DNA from: Altererythrobacter sp. BO-6
GTDB lineage: Bacteria > Pseudomonadota > Alphaproteobacteria > Sphingomonadales > Sphingomonadaceae
DNA: 64,000 nucleotides
Direction: 5' to 3'
Assembly (NCBI RefSeq): GCF_011047315.1
Contig: NZ_CP049259.1
Location: 1,054,001 to 1,118,000, forward strand
Below are positions 46,574-55,840 of the stretch, piece by piece. Position 1 is the first letter of the stretch. Each line of letters begins with the position of its first letter. A model generated the notes under the pieces. The model was not told where the DNA came from. It made no database searches and was given only the letters and a program-made list of their open reading frames with translations. A program made the position numbers and the translations under genes.

Positions 46574-46947
46574 CGGACAGTGCCTCGCTTTTGTAGTTAT
46601 GGTTCTAGTCCCGCTATTGAGTTCAGCCATCAATGACTTGGAGTTCTGAAGGGAAACGCATGCAATCTGTCGGCAGTGCTTTCGCCTGTTTGACTAAGCC
46701 TCACTATGCAGTTTCAGCATGTTGGCACAATACAACCAGCGGCTTTGCTTTGAGGATCATATCTGAAATTCCCGTAAGAACCCGTCAGGAAATGAGCCAA
46801 ACCGCCCTTTGATTTTTGCAATATATCCAATGGCTTTCATCGACTGGGGCAAATGGACAACGGAGGTGCAACGGGTGTCAGGGAGACCGGTCACACCTCC
46901 GATCATTTCGGGCCATCAAAAAGTGCCCGCAATTTTCCTTGGCGCCC
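46574..46947. other. Noncoding region between receptor and peptidase genes
   Basis: 374 bases without a gene on either strand. It should carry the promoter of the peptidase-amidase pair; no clear boxes, repeats or terminators were seen. Confidence 0.4.
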
Positions 46948-49311
46948 TTAGAAAGCCAATCGTGCCCTCAGTTCAAATGTGCGAGGCGGCTGGATATGAT
47001 GGAAATAGGCGTTTTCAAATCCAAACCCTGTCCCTGAAAGCGATGCATCATTGCCCCAATTAAAGGTCGTCTTGTTGGTCAGGTTTTTCCCGACAACCGC
47101 AAGTGACCAACTTCCATCGTCCGCCTCGATCCCGATGCGCGCATTGACCTTAGCATAAGCGCTTTGAATGACATTGGGATCGCCGTCTGGCGCAACAACT
47201 ATGTCGTCGGTCCAAAGGACATCCGTTCCAAGCGAAACTACCAGGCCGTCGGTTATATTTCTATCGTAAGAGAACCCGATATTACCCGAAGTATCGGGAG
47301 CAAATTGCAATGGCTGACCCGAAAGATCCTGAAATCCTCCATTGGCGGCGCAACTGCCATCCTGGATTTGGGATATTCTGCATGCGGCATTGGTAAACTT
47401 GTCATACTTGGCATCAAGTATCGAGAATGCGCCGTGGAAAGACAGCTCATCAGTGGCCGCAAAGACAAAGTCGCCTTCGATACCCTGAACCTTGGTTTTA
47501 GCGGCGTTGCCGACGATAAAGCCGACTGTCTCGAAAGAGCTCACTTGCACGTCATCATAGCTATTGATGAATGCTGCGAGATTTATGCGGGCACGCCGGT
47601 CAAGGAGCTCCATTTTCAGGCCAGCTTCAAAAGACTTTACCGTTTCATCTTCAAACTGACGCGAACGATCCAGGCCATTGTCCGCATCAAAGCCACCGGC
47701 CTTATAGCCTGTTCCGAAATTGAAGTAGCCCATGATGTCGTCATTGAAATCATATTGGAGGTTCAAATTACCCGTCCAGTGATTTTCGCTCCGGTCCAAA
47801 TCATAAGAATACTGGTTGGCGAAACCGAGCACTGCGGAGCTCATTATGAATGCCAGAAACGGATCGGAGGTGGTGCCACCAGGTACAGCGGTGATCTGTT
47901 GTTTCACTGCATTTTTGCTGTCATCCGAATAGCGCAGGCCGCCGGTAACGCGAAAACTATCGGTTAGGTTGAAAGTCAGCTCCGCAAACGCTGACCATGT
48001 TTCAGACTTTTGCCGAAAGAAGTTGAGAAATTCCGTATCCAAACTGCCAGCGGCACCGCCACCCAAAAGGCCCAAAATGGCATTTTCAATGGGTGGCAGT
48101 GAACTTAGCGCCACCGTCGTACTGGCATCACTTCTGAGATCGGCATCTTGATAATATACGCCAGCCAAATATTCAACTGTTTGCCCCGATGGAGAGGTCA
48201 GCAGAATTTCTTGCGTGAATTGCTTATGCTCTTCATTACGGCAACGATCAATAAAGTTTACCGGCGCATAATCCGCATCAGTGCAGTTTTGATATTCATA
48301 TTTTGTAAATGCGGAAATTGAGCGCAGCGTGTGGTCCCCAACTTCCAGATCCGCAGTCATTTGAAAAATGTTTGACTTGGTATTGTCAAGCAGCGGTCGT
48401 CCAGGGAAACCGGCATCAGACTTGTTGCGGTTGAATCCGGTGGTGCTGGCAAAATTAGGATCGCTGCCCAGTCCGAATAGAAAGTCTGAGGTGGGCGTGG
48501 AAATCGTCAGCTTCTGTTCGCGTCCAACAATGTCGAATTCACCATGCTCCGCCTTAAAGTTTAGTGTGAGCGCATCTGCCGCGTCCCATTCAAAAATACC
48601 GCGGACGGCAATATTTTCCTGCCCCGGACCATCTTCACCATTTGGCGCACTATTACGCATCCAGCCATCCGAGTTGAGATAGTTAGCAGCGATCCTCGCT
48701 CTAAAGCGGTCTGACAATGGTCCGGAAGCCATGGCGGTTACGCCAAAGGTATTCACTTCGGTCTCGTAGTTTGCTTCTACGTAGCCTTCGAGTTGATTGG
48801 TTGGTTGCCCGGAAGTGATGTTAATCGCACCAGCAATTGTATTCTTCCCAAACAAGGTCGATTGCGGGCCCTTCAGGACTTCTACACGCTCGATGTCTAG
48901 AAACGCAGCCCGTGAATTGCGGGCACGCCCCATATAAACACCGTCCACAAACATGCCGACGGATTGTTCAAAACCCTGATTGTTGCCGGAGCCTATGCCA
49001 CGAATGAATATTTGATTTGAACTTCCGGATTTCCCAATATGAACATTGGGGATGAGATCAGACAGAGCTTCAAGATCGTCTATGCCTTGTTCAGCAATTG
49101 CTTCGCCGCTGACCACAGATAGGGCGATCGGAACATCCTGTAGCCCTTCGCTTCGCCGCGTTGCTGTGACGATAATAACGTTATCGTCAGATGCGCGTTC
49201 AGCTGCACGCTCACTGTCAGTTGGCACATCTTGCGCCATTGCCCCAGAAGCGGATGACAGCGCCAAAGCCATAATGCTGGCACCCGGTAACAGTTTCTTG
49301 TTCTTGAACAT
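46948..49311 (-). CDS. TonB-dependent receptor of the peptide/amide module
   Basis: 787 residues with AGGGGAG before ATG 49311. Signal peptide KKLLPGASIMALALSSASGA ends near AMAQ. VIIVTATRRSEGLQDVPIAL carries the TonB-box-like region and is typical of the large sphingomonad receptor family. The plug has LIPNVHIGKSGSSNQIFIRG and VLKGPQSTLFGKNTIAGAI. The barrel ends ELRARLAF. Such receptors take up siderophore-size or oligomeric substrates. With an M28 peptidase and amidase downstream and a LysR regulator divergent, peptide-like cargo is likely. Confidence 0.9.
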   Translation of the reverse strand: MFKNKKLLPGASIMALALSSASGAMAQDVPTDSERAAERASDDNVIIVTATRRSEGLQDVPIALSVVSGEAIAEQGIDDLEALSDLIPNVHIGKSGSSNQIFIRGIGSGNNQGFEQSVGMFVDGVYMGRARNSRAAFLDIERVEVLKGPQSTLFGKNTIAGAINITSGQPTNQLEGYVEANYETEVNTFGVTAMASGPLSDRFRARIAANYLNSDGWMRNSAPNGEDGPGQENIAVRGIFEWDAADALTLNFKAEHGEFDIVGREQKLTISTPTSDFLFGLGSDPNFASTTGFNRNKSDAGFPGRPLLDNTKSNIFQMTADLEVGDHTLRSISAFTKYEYQNCTDADYAPVNFIDRCRNEEHKQFTQEILLTSPSGQTVEYLAGVYYQDADLRSDASTTVALSSLPPIENAILGLLGGGAAGSLDTEFLNFFRQKSETWSAFAELTFNLTDSFRVTGGLRYSDDSKNAVKQQITAVPGGTTSDPFLAFIMSSAVLGFANQYSYDLDRSENHWTGNLNLQYDFNDDIMGYFNFGTGYKAGGFDADNGLDRSRQFEDETVKSFEAGLKMELLDRRARINLAAFINSYDDVQVSSFETVGFIVGNAAKTKVQGIEGDFVFAATDELSFHGAFSILDAKYDKFTNAACRISQIQDGSCAANGGFQDLSGQPLQFAPDTSGNIGFSYDRNITDGLVVSLGTDVLWTDDIVVAPDGDPNVIQSAYAKVNARIGIEADDGSWSLAVVGKNLTNKTTFNWGNDASLSGTGFGFENAYFHHIQPPRTFELRARLAF

Positions 49312-49516
49312 CGTTCTCTCCCCTGAAAATTGAATTTGCCCCGTCTTCCGCCTTCACCTCAGCCTAGTAGTTTCAGGTGGACGTGAGCGGCTCTCCCATA
49401 CGCAAGCAAATTGCCTATGGAGCGCCCTTATGGAGGAGCTTGTCATAAGAGAACTTCATATTTAATATCATCGTTATTTGCCGTACAAATAATGTGATTG
49501 CCGTGGAGCCAAAGCG

Positions 49517-50440
49517 ATGAACTTACGGAATGTTGATCTCAACCTTCTGACGATCTTTGATGCGATTATGACTGAAAGAAGCATTACGCGTGCGGCCCAG
49601 AAAATCGGCATGAGCCAACCGGCGATGAGCATTGCCCTCGACCGCTTCCGACATATCGCAGGGGATCGCCTGTTTGCGCGCACTGGTCAGGGAATGAAGC
49701 CGACTCCACGCGCATTGGAATTGGCGAATCCCATTCGACGAGCGCTATCAATTGTGTCGTCGGCGATCGAGCACCGCACCGAATTTGATGCCACCAAAAG
49801 CAAGCGTAGCTTCAACCTCGCACTGAGTGACTATGGAGAATTGCTCCTTGTCCCCCAAATCGCCAAGCTGCTGGAGCAAGCAGCTTCCTCGGTGCACATT
49901 AAAACAACATCGGCGCTTGGGCTAAATATTGAGCGGGAGTTGCATTTTGAGAACATCGATATTTATCTTTGGTTGATCCCGATTGAGAGCGAGATGGTTC
50001 GCTCCGTTCAAATTGGCACTGTGCAGGAAGTATGCTTGGTACGAAAAGAGCACCCGGAGATCAGTGATCACATTACTCTCGAAAAATATGCGAAAATGAA
50101 ACATGTGGTTCTTGAACTGGCTGGGGCTTATGGTCCGCCGCTCATTGACCGCAAACTTTGGCGAAAGAAACTTACGAGACAGCGGACGATGACTGTGTCC
50201 AGCCTTTCTCAGATGCCAAGGATCGTAGGCATGACAGACATGGTCGCCACTTTGCCCAAGCCCATGGCGCAAGCCTATGCAGCCGCACATGATCTAAAAA
50301 TTGTCCCCGCACCGGTCCACATCGAATTACCCGTCTTTATGATGTGGAATAAAAGAATGGATCAGGACTTGGGGCACACATGGCTGCGTGAAAGCATTAT
50401 AAATATCCATGATAAAATAGCTTTGAAAAACTCGGCATAA
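49517..50440 (+). CDS. LysR-family regulator
   Basis: 307 residues; GGAG lies nine bases before ATG 49517. The N-terminal HTH reads LNLLTIFDAIMTERSITRAA and KIGMSQPAMSIALDRFR, close to NodD/PcpR-type LysR proteins. The effector domain continues with RSFNLALSDYGELLLVPQIA and ATLPKPMAQAYA. It is divergent from the TonB receptor, with 205 bases between starts, and is the likely activator of the receptor-peptidase-amidase set. Confidence 0.9.
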   Translation: MNLRNVDLNLLTIFDAIMTERSITRAAQKIGMSQPAMSIALDRFRHIAGDRLFARTGQGMKPTPRALELANPIRRALSIVSSAIEHRTEFDATKSKRSFNLALSDYGELLLVPQIAKLLEQAASSVHIKTTSALGLNIERELHFENIDIYLWLIPIESEMVRSVQIGTVQEVCLVRKEHPEISDHITLEKYAKMKHVVLELAGAYGPPLIDRKLWRKKLTRQRTMTVSSLSQMPRIVGMTDMVATLPKPMAQAYAAAHDLKIVPAPVHIELPVFMMWNKRMDQDLGHTWLRESIINIHDKIALKNSA

Positions 50441-50938
50441 GCTCGCCATAATGGGCTTTCTGCAGTCGATCGATAATAAGCGCTCCCGTAGCTTACCACG
50501 TAGCTCTTACAATCCGGGTACTTTGCGGGGAAGGTCGTTCGTTTTGTTGCAAATTGCGAGTATGCCATCTTCATTCTCCTTGGCCGGAATGGCCACGGAG
50601 AACGTCCGCTCTTGGGAACTAAGAAATCGGAACGCTACGTCTTGGATTGGGGCGCAAAGCAGACCTTTTGCCTATGCTCACCGCCTCCGATACTGCTCGA
50701 AAGCCCATAAACTGTTGCGATGAACCTGAGGCTGCAAAAACCACTTGCAAGCCGCAGGCATTTGTGGCTCGTAATAGGGCATAGACCTGGCACGGTATTT
50801 GTCACTGAGCTTCCGGCTCACTGGCAAATGGATGTAGGCCCCTAAGTCATGGGGTCAGGTCCTGAAACTCCCGCGTGGAGGCAGGACCAACTGTGCACTC
50901 AGCTCCTCCTCCGCCGGAACTAACGGACGGAGGAAACG
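50441..50938. other. Noncoding region between LysR gene and phage cassette
   Basis: 498 bases with no convincing gene. Base composition changes across it from A+T-richer to G+C-richer. The last 15 bases hold a strong ribosome site (GGACGGAGG) for the methyltransferase gene. No attachment-site repeat was found. Confidence 0.4.
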
Positions 50939-52495
50939 ATGAAAAACCAGGAGCATCCCAAGAACACCAGCCCGTCGGCCGCAAAGGCCAGCAACACGTC
51001 ACCAACGACTGGAACAACTGCTGGCAGCAGCAAGAAGCCTGCTGCCAAGCGCAAGATGTTCTCTGACAGGGTGAAAGAGCAGCTGCAGGAAAAGTCTCGC
51101 GCCCGGCGAAAGGGACAGGCGGCGAAGACAAGGGTCGTTGGTGCTGCGTCCCGCCCCGCGCGCAATGACATCCAACCCAGGCTTGTCGTCATCGAAAAGC
51201 CTCTGGCCGACCTTCAGCCATCGCCCAACCGCGCGCGCGTCACCACCCCCGAACAGCTTGAGAAGGTGATCACCTCAATAAGGCAGTTCGGGCTGGTCAT
51301 GCCGGTCCTGATCGATCGCAACGACATGGTCATATCGGGCCATGTCATCTGCGAAGCGGCGGAACAGCTCGGTTTCGAGACAGTGCCTTGCCTGTCGGTC
51401 GAACATCTCGACGAGGTCGAGATCGAAGCGCTCGCACTCGCCCTCAATCGCGTCGGCGAGACAGGCACCTGGGACACGGACCTGCTGCGCGAACAGATGA
51501 TCAGGCTCGAGTCAGCAGGGATCGATCTCACAAACACTGGCTTCACGCTGCCCGAGATCGACCAGATCACAATCCTGTCCGAACCGGCTGAGGGCGATGG
51601 TGATGAAGATGAGTTTGAGGAAGATGAAGACGACATGTCCGTCATCTCTCGCCTCGGCGACCTGTATCAGCTCGGCGTGCATCGGCTCCACTGCGCCGAT
51701 GCGCTTGAGATGGACTCGTATGTGCGCCTGCTTGCAGGCGAGCTTGCCCAATGCATCTTCAGCGACCCGCCCTATGGCTGCGAGATAGAAGGCTTTGTAA
51801 GCGGCCTAGGCAAGCACAAGCACCTGAATTTTCTTGAAGGAGCGGGTGATATGGATCGCGGGGAACTCCAGGAGTTCTTCACGGCCTATCTCGGGCACTG
51901 CAAGGCCTTCAGCTCAGCTGGCGCCATCATCTTTGCCTGCATGGATTGGAGGCAGATCGACATTCTGCTGCTCGCCGCGATGGATGTTGGCCTCACCCGC
52001 AAGAACATTGCCGTATGGGACAAGGGATCGGGAGGCATGGGTGGCCTCTACCGCAACGCGCATGAGTTCGTTGCGGTCTTCTGCAATGGCAATACCCCTG
52101 CCACCAACAACATTCAACTTGGCCGACATGGGCGCGATCGCTGCAACATCTGGCGTTATCCTGGCGCCAATCGTCCCGGATCCTCCTCGGCCAAGGCATT
52201 GGCTGACCATCCCACGCCCAAGCCAGAACCGCTGGTCGAGGATGCCCTGCTTGATGTCACCAATCGCGGCGATATCGTGCTGGATCCCTTTATCGGATCA
52301 GGCAGCACCATTCTCGCTGCCGAGAGCACTGGGCGTATCTGTCGCGGCATCGAACTCGATCCCAAATATGTCGACCGGGCCATCCGCCGCTGGGAGCGCG
52401 AGACGGGTATACCAGCCATTCACATCGAGACCGGGCTGACCTTCGACGAGCTCGCAAGGGTTCGTCTGTCGGAAAGGGAGGCGAGCCATGGCTAA
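50939..52495 (+). CDS. ParB-like/DNA methyltransferase fusion
   Basis: 518 residues with GGAGG before ATG 50939. A low-complexity basic N terminus leads to a ParB/Srx-type domain (about 80-200) with PLADLQPSPNRARVTTPEQL and GLVMPVLIDRNDMVISGHV. After an acidic linker (GDGDEDEFEEDEDD) comes a beta-class amino-methyltransferase: motif IV SDPPYGCEIEG (about residue 275) precedes motif I DPFIGSGSTI (about 447). This ParB-MTase combination occurs in phages and integrated elements and methylates adenine N6 or cytosine N4 in DNA. It is first in a cassette with DUF5681 and a terminase. No partner restriction enzyme is nearby. Confidence 0.9.
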   Translation: MKNQEHPKNTSPSAAKASNTSPTTGTTAGSSKKPAAKRKMFSDRVKEQLQEKSRARRKGQAAKTRVVGAASRPARNDIQPRLVVIEKPLADLQPSPNRARVTTPEQLEKVITSIRQFGLVMPVLIDRNDMVISGHVICEAAEQLGFETVPCLSVEHLDEVEIEALALALNRVGETGTWDTDLLREQMIRLESAGIDLTNTGFTLPEIDQITILSEPAEGDGDEDEFEEDEDDMSVISRLGDLYQLGVHRLHCADALEMDSYVRLLAGELAQCIFSDPPYGCEIEGFVSGLGKHKHLNFLEGAGDMDRGELQEFFTAYLGHCKAFSSAGAIIFACMDWRQIDILLLAAMDVGLTRKNIAVWDKGSGGMGGLYRNAHEFVAVFCNGNTPATNNIQLGRHGRDRCNIWRYPGANRPGSSSAKALADHPTPKPEPLVEDALLDVTNRGDIVLDPFIGSGSTILAAESTGRICRGIELDPKYVDRAIRRWERETGIPAIHIETGLTFDELARVRLSEREASHG

Positions 52496-52910
52496 GGACC
52501 CCAACAAGAAGCCCTCCAAATGGGGCAAGGGCAAGACTGACCCTGACACCTGGTGGAAGAAGGGCGACCCATCCCCCAATCCCAAGGGACGGCCCAAGGG
52601 TTCGAAGAACCAGAAGACATTGTGGAAGGAGGCAGTCCAGAAAAAGATCACCGTCAATTTCGACGGTGAGACCCAGAAGATGACCAAACAGGAACTGACC
52701 TATCATCAGCTCGCCCAGAAGGCCGCATCCGGCGACCTCAAGGCTATCGCCATGCAGATGAGCCTCGATGAGAAGTTCGACCCCGGTGAGACTATCCCTC
52801 CAACCAAGGCGGAATCCGCTGCCGACTTCGACACCTTCGATCAATGGTTCAAACTGCGAGAGACATTCAAAGTCTTCAAACAATCAGACGAGGAGGAAAA
52901 CAATGGCTGA
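52488..52910 (+). CDS. DUF5681 protein
   Basis: 140 residues. ATG 52488 overlaps the methyltransferase 3' end, and its stop overlaps the terminase start by eight bases. The N-terminal part is rich in Lys, Pro and Gly: FKPGQSGNPKGRPKGS-like WKKGDPSPNPKGRPKGSKN, the hallmark of DUF5681, then a helical acidic C terminus. DUF5681 proteins commonly sit just before terminase large subunits and may act as the small-subunit DNA-binding partner; that role is inference from gene order and charge. Confidence 0.82.
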   Translation: MAKDPNKKPSKWGKGKTDPDTWWKKGDPSPNPKGRPKGSKNQKTLWKEAVQKKITVNFDGETQKMTKQELTYHQLAQKAASGDLKAIAMQMSLDEKFDPGETIPPTKAESAADFDTFDQWFKLRETFKVFKQSDEEENNG

Positions 52911-54318
52911 TCCCTTCGAACTGCGCCGGATCGTCGATGACCTTTGCCGCAAGGACTTCTTTGCCTTTGCCATTCGCGCTTTCCCGATCCTCGAGCCGGG
53001 CAAGCTCTATATGGCACCGCATATCGCGATCATCTGCTTCCTGCTGATGAAAATCTTCAGAGGCGATGTCAGGCGGGCGCTCGTCTGCATCCCGCCGCGC
53101 TATCTAAAAACCTATCTGATCTCGATTGCCTATCCTGCCTGGCTGCTCGGCCAGGATCCCAAGATGCGGATCATCTGCGCTTCATATGGAACCGATCTGG
53201 CCGAGAAGTTCAGCGCCGATACGCTCAAGTTGATGAAGTCACCATGGTACAGGCGGGTGTTTCCAAACACCCATCTCGATCCCAAACAGCAGAACAAGAC
53301 CGAGATCGGGACCACGGTGGGTGGCTACCGCTTTGCCACCTCTACAGGGGCAACGCTCACTGGACGCGGCGCAGACGTGATCATCATCGATGATCCAATC
53401 AAGGCCAGCGAGGGACACTCACCCACCGCTCGTGCCAAATGCATCGAGTGGTTCAAATCGACCATCCACACGCGCTTCAATCACCCCAAGGAGGGCAGGT
53501 TGATCGTCGTCGCGCAAAGGCTCCACCAGGAGGACCTGCCCGGCCACATCATCGAGACCGGAGGCTGGATCGAGCTGATCCTGCCGGCGATCCAGCCGAC
53601 AACCCAGGATTTCGACATCGTCGAGGGTGGCCTCAAGGTCCGCTTCAAGGCTGGCCGCGTCCTTCAGCCCGAGCGCCATGACTTAAAGGATCTCGAGCAG
53701 CTTAAGAAGGAGATGGGGGAGTTCGATTTCGAGGCCCAGTTCAACCAGAACCCGCTGCCGCCCGGTGGCGCGGTCATCAAGGAGGAATGGGTGCAGCGCT
53801 ACGAGATCCCGCCCAAGCCGTCCCAGACAATCGCGATCGTCCAGAGCTGGGACACCGCCTATCAGGGCGATGAAGACCAATCATGGAGCGTGTGTACGAC
53901 TTGGGCGATTTGTCCTGATGGGTTCTACCTGCTCGACGTCTGGCGAGGCAGGCCGATCCTGTCGGCGCTCTACAAGAAGGTCTACGAGCTCAAAGCCCAA
54001 TACAAGGCCAAGATGGTCATCGTCGAGAAGAAGGCGAGCGGGATCAGCCTGATCGAGGAAATCCGCCTCAAGGACCAGCAGCGGTGGTTGGATTACCTCT
54101 CGCCCTCCACAGGCAAGGTCGAACGAACCGAACAGCAGTCGCTTAAATTCGAGCAGGGCAAAGTATGGCTCCCCATCGAAGCGCCATGGCTCGCAGCCTA
54201 TGAGGCCGAGCTGTTCAGCTTCCCGCACAGCAAGTTCGATGATCAGGTGGATTCAACAACCCAGTTTCTTGCTGCCTCGGACAAGCATCAGTTCAAGATG
54301 TTCCTGAAATACCACTAG
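52903..54318 (+). CDS. Phage-type terminase large subunit
   Basis: 471 residues from ATG 52903 after GAGGAGG. ATPase part: an unusual Walker A (CIPPRYLKTYLIS, where most TerL proteins have a glycine before Lys), Walker B VIIIDDPIK and the coupling RLHQEDLPG. Nuclease part (from about residue 300): acidic SWDTAYQGDEDQSW, MVIVEKKASG and FDDQVDSTTQFL give the RNase H-like metal site. TerL cuts and pumps phage DNA into proheads. No portal, capsid or tail genes follow, so the packaging gene stands alone here. A perfect hairpin follows the stop. Confidence 0.9.
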   Translation: MADPFELRRIVDDLCRKDFFAFAIRAFPILEPGKLYMAPHIAIICFLLMKIFRGDVRRALVCIPPRYLKTYLISIAYPAWLLGQDPKMRIICASYGTDLAEKFSADTLKLMKSPWYRRVFPNTHLDPKQQNKTEIGTTVGGYRFATSTGATLTGRGADVIIIDDPIKASEGHSPTARAKCIEWFKSTIHTRFNHPKEGRLIVVAQRLHQEDLPGHIIETGGWIELILPAIQPTTQDFDIVEGGLKVRFKAGRVLQPERHDLKDLEQLKKEMGEFDFEAQFNQNPLPPGGAVIKEEWVQRYEIPPKPSQTIAIVQSWDTAYQGDEDQSWSVCTTWAICPDGFYLLDVWRGRPILSALYKKVYELKAQYKAKMVIVEKKASGISLIEEIRLKDQQRWLDYLSPSTGKVERTEQQSLKFEQGKVWLPIEAPWLAAYEAELFSFPHSKFDDQVDSTTQFLAASDKHQFKMFLKYH

Positions 54319-54341
54319 TCCGATAGCGATCGGCTCTCGGC

Positions 54342-54377
54342 CAATGGCCCGATCTGCTCAAGCGGATCGGGCCATTG
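54342..54377 (+). terminator. 13-bp perfect hairpin after the terminase gene
   Basis: CAATGGCCCGATC pairs without mismatch with GATCGGGCCATTG around a ten-base loop. It is 24 bases past the stop codon. No long T-run follows. Confidence 0.65.
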
Positions 54378-54606
54378 CGTGTTCCAGCCCGATATCTTTC
54401 CAGATCACTCAACTGATTTCTAACGGCAATTTGATGTCGAGCGCATACCGTTCCGTGTTCTTTTTGCGTTTTTCCGTGTTTTTCGGCCGGTAACACGGAA
54501 AGACCCTAAGACGGTACCACGCCAAAGGGCCGCGGAGAAAACCCGGCTTTCGGCCGGCCTTTCTCTCAGAATACCGCTCTCTGTGGTACGGGTTCACAGC
54601 CGCAAT

Positions 54607-54622
54607 CCCGCAGAACTGCGGG
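54607..54622 (-). terminator. Palindrome CCCGCAG-AA-CTGCGGG downstream of tRNA-Ser
   Basis: Perfect seven-base arms with a two-base loop, 47 bases beyond the tRNA 3' end on its strand. Possibly ends the tRNA transcript; weak T content makes this uncertain. Confidence 0.35.
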
Positions 54623-54668
54623 GTTCTGAGGGGTCAATTCTCACGTGTAGGGAAAGTCGCAGACTAGG

Positions 54669-54759
54669 TGGCGGAGCAGGAGGGATTCGAACCCTCGATA
54701 CGGTTTTGCCGTATACACACTTTCCAGGCGTGCGCCTTCGACCACTCGGCCACTGCTCC
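54669..54759 (-). tRNA. tRNA-Ser (anticodon GGA)
   Basis: The reverse strand folds as a class II tRNA. Acceptor GGAGCAG pairs with CTGCTCC, then TGGCCGAG with the serine-type D arm. The anticodon loop CTGGAAA gives GGA for UCC/UCU codons. A long variable arm (TATACGG/CCGTAT) and the T arm GAGGGTTCGAATCCCTC follow. The CCA end is encoded (54669-54671). Its 3' end faces the phage-type cassette, the usual orientation for island insertion at tRNA-Ser. Confidence 0.93.
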
Positions 54760-54877
54760 GCATGCCCCAATTATTGGCCTACCGCGCCGTGCGCTACTTG
54801 AGGCTTGAGACAGGCCCGCGCGGATAGCGGGACGAACCCTCTTTCGCAAGGCGCAATCCAGTGGCACACCTCCGCAG

Positions 54878-55840
54878 ATGAAAAACCTCGTTATCGGCCT
54901 TGCCGCCCTCGCTCTGTCCCCGGCAGCGTGCGCTGAAGAAGCACCAGCCAGCGCACCCTCGCCCAATGAGATCGTTGCCGCCGCGCCACCATCGGACTGG
55001 GTGCAGATCCCGGCGGAAGACCTGCTGGTGATGGACCTCGCCCCCGATGCAGAAGGCAACCAGCGCCGTGTCGTGATCCAGCTGATCCCCGCCCCCTTCA
55101 GCCAGGGCTGGGTGCACAACATCAAGCTGCTCGCGAAGAGCGGCTGGTACGACAATATCAGCGTCAACCGCGTGCAGGACAATTACGTCGTGCAATGGGG
55201 CGATCCCAATTACGACAATCCTGAGGCGACCGGGGAAACCAAGCCACTGCCAGAGGGACTAAGGGTCTTGGAAGAGACAGAATACGTTACGCCTCCCTAT
55301 CATGACGGGACCGGTCGGGTGCTGCGGGTTCACGGCGCCAAAGATACCTATGCCGACTGGGCAAGAATCAGTTCAAAAGGCTGGCCCATCGCGGGCACCG
55401 AGCAAGGTTCGAGCTGGCCCGTCCATTGCTATGGCATGGTCGGCGTAGGGCGGAACTACTCTCCCGACACCGGCTCTGGCGCGGAGCTTTACACCGTGAT
55501 CGGCCATGCGCCGCGCCAGCTCGATCGCAATATCGCACTTGTGGGCCGGATCATCGAGGGGATGGAGCATCTTTCTTCGCTCCCGCGCGGAAAAGGGGAG
55601 CTGGGCTTCTACGCCGATTTCGAAAAGGACAGGCGCACGCCGATCCGGCAGGTCCGCATTGCCAGCGACCTGCACGAGATCCCGCAGCCCGCATTCGAAT
55701 ATCTCAGTACCGAAAGCGAGAGCTTTGCGAAGTATGCCGAGGCGCGTGCCAACCGCCGCGACGCGTTCTTCATCCATCCTGCTGGCGGCGCGGATATCTG
55801 CAATATCCCGGTGCCGGTGCGGCGCATTCCCGGCGAGTGA
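54878..55840 (+). CDS. Exported protein with cyclophilin-like features
   Basis: 320 residues. A signal peptide (MKNLVIGLAALALSPAACAE) points to the periplasm. The region after residue 55 has the cyclophilin-type peptidyl-prolyl isomerase layout: VVIQLIPAPFSQGWVHNIKL, WYDNISVNRVQDNYVVQWGD, SWPVHCYGMVGVGRN, ELYTVIGHAPRQLDRNIALV and GRIIEGMEHLSSLPRG. Typical catalytic Arg-Phe residues are replaced, so isomerase activity may be weak. Its stop overlaps the GTG of the DUF1905 gene. Confidence 0.82.
   Translation: MKNLVIGLAALALSPAACAEEAPASAPSPNEIVAAAPPSDWVQIPAEDLLVMDLAPDAEGNQRRVVIQLIPAPFSQGWVHNIKLLAKSGWYDNISVNRVQDNYVVQWGDPNYDNPEATGETKPLPEGLRVLEETEYVTPPYHDGTGRVLRVHGAKDTYADWARISSKGWPIAGTEQGSSWPVHCYGMVGVGRNYSPDTGSGAELYTVIGHAPRQLDRNIALVGRIIEGMEHLSSLPRGKGELGFYADFEKDRRTPIRQVRIASDLHEIPQPAFEYLSTESESFAKYAEARANRRDAFFIHPAGGADICNIPVPVRRIPGE

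Larger units (their letters stand above)
54319..54668. other. Noncoding region between terminase and tRNA-Ser
   Basis: No gene. It contains the strong terminator at 54342-54377, a T-rich stretch with repeated CCGTGTT (54454-54483), and the palindrome CCCGCAG-AA-CTGCGGG at 54607-54622, which lies downstream of the tRNA on its own strand and may end its transcript. A possible integration boundary, but no repeat of the tRNA 3' end was found. Confidence 0.45.

Noticed and set aside
54669..54759. Integration site with a duplicated tRNA 3' end.
   Set aside because: No second copy of the tRNA 3' sequence was found by eye in the window, so no attachment site is annotated.
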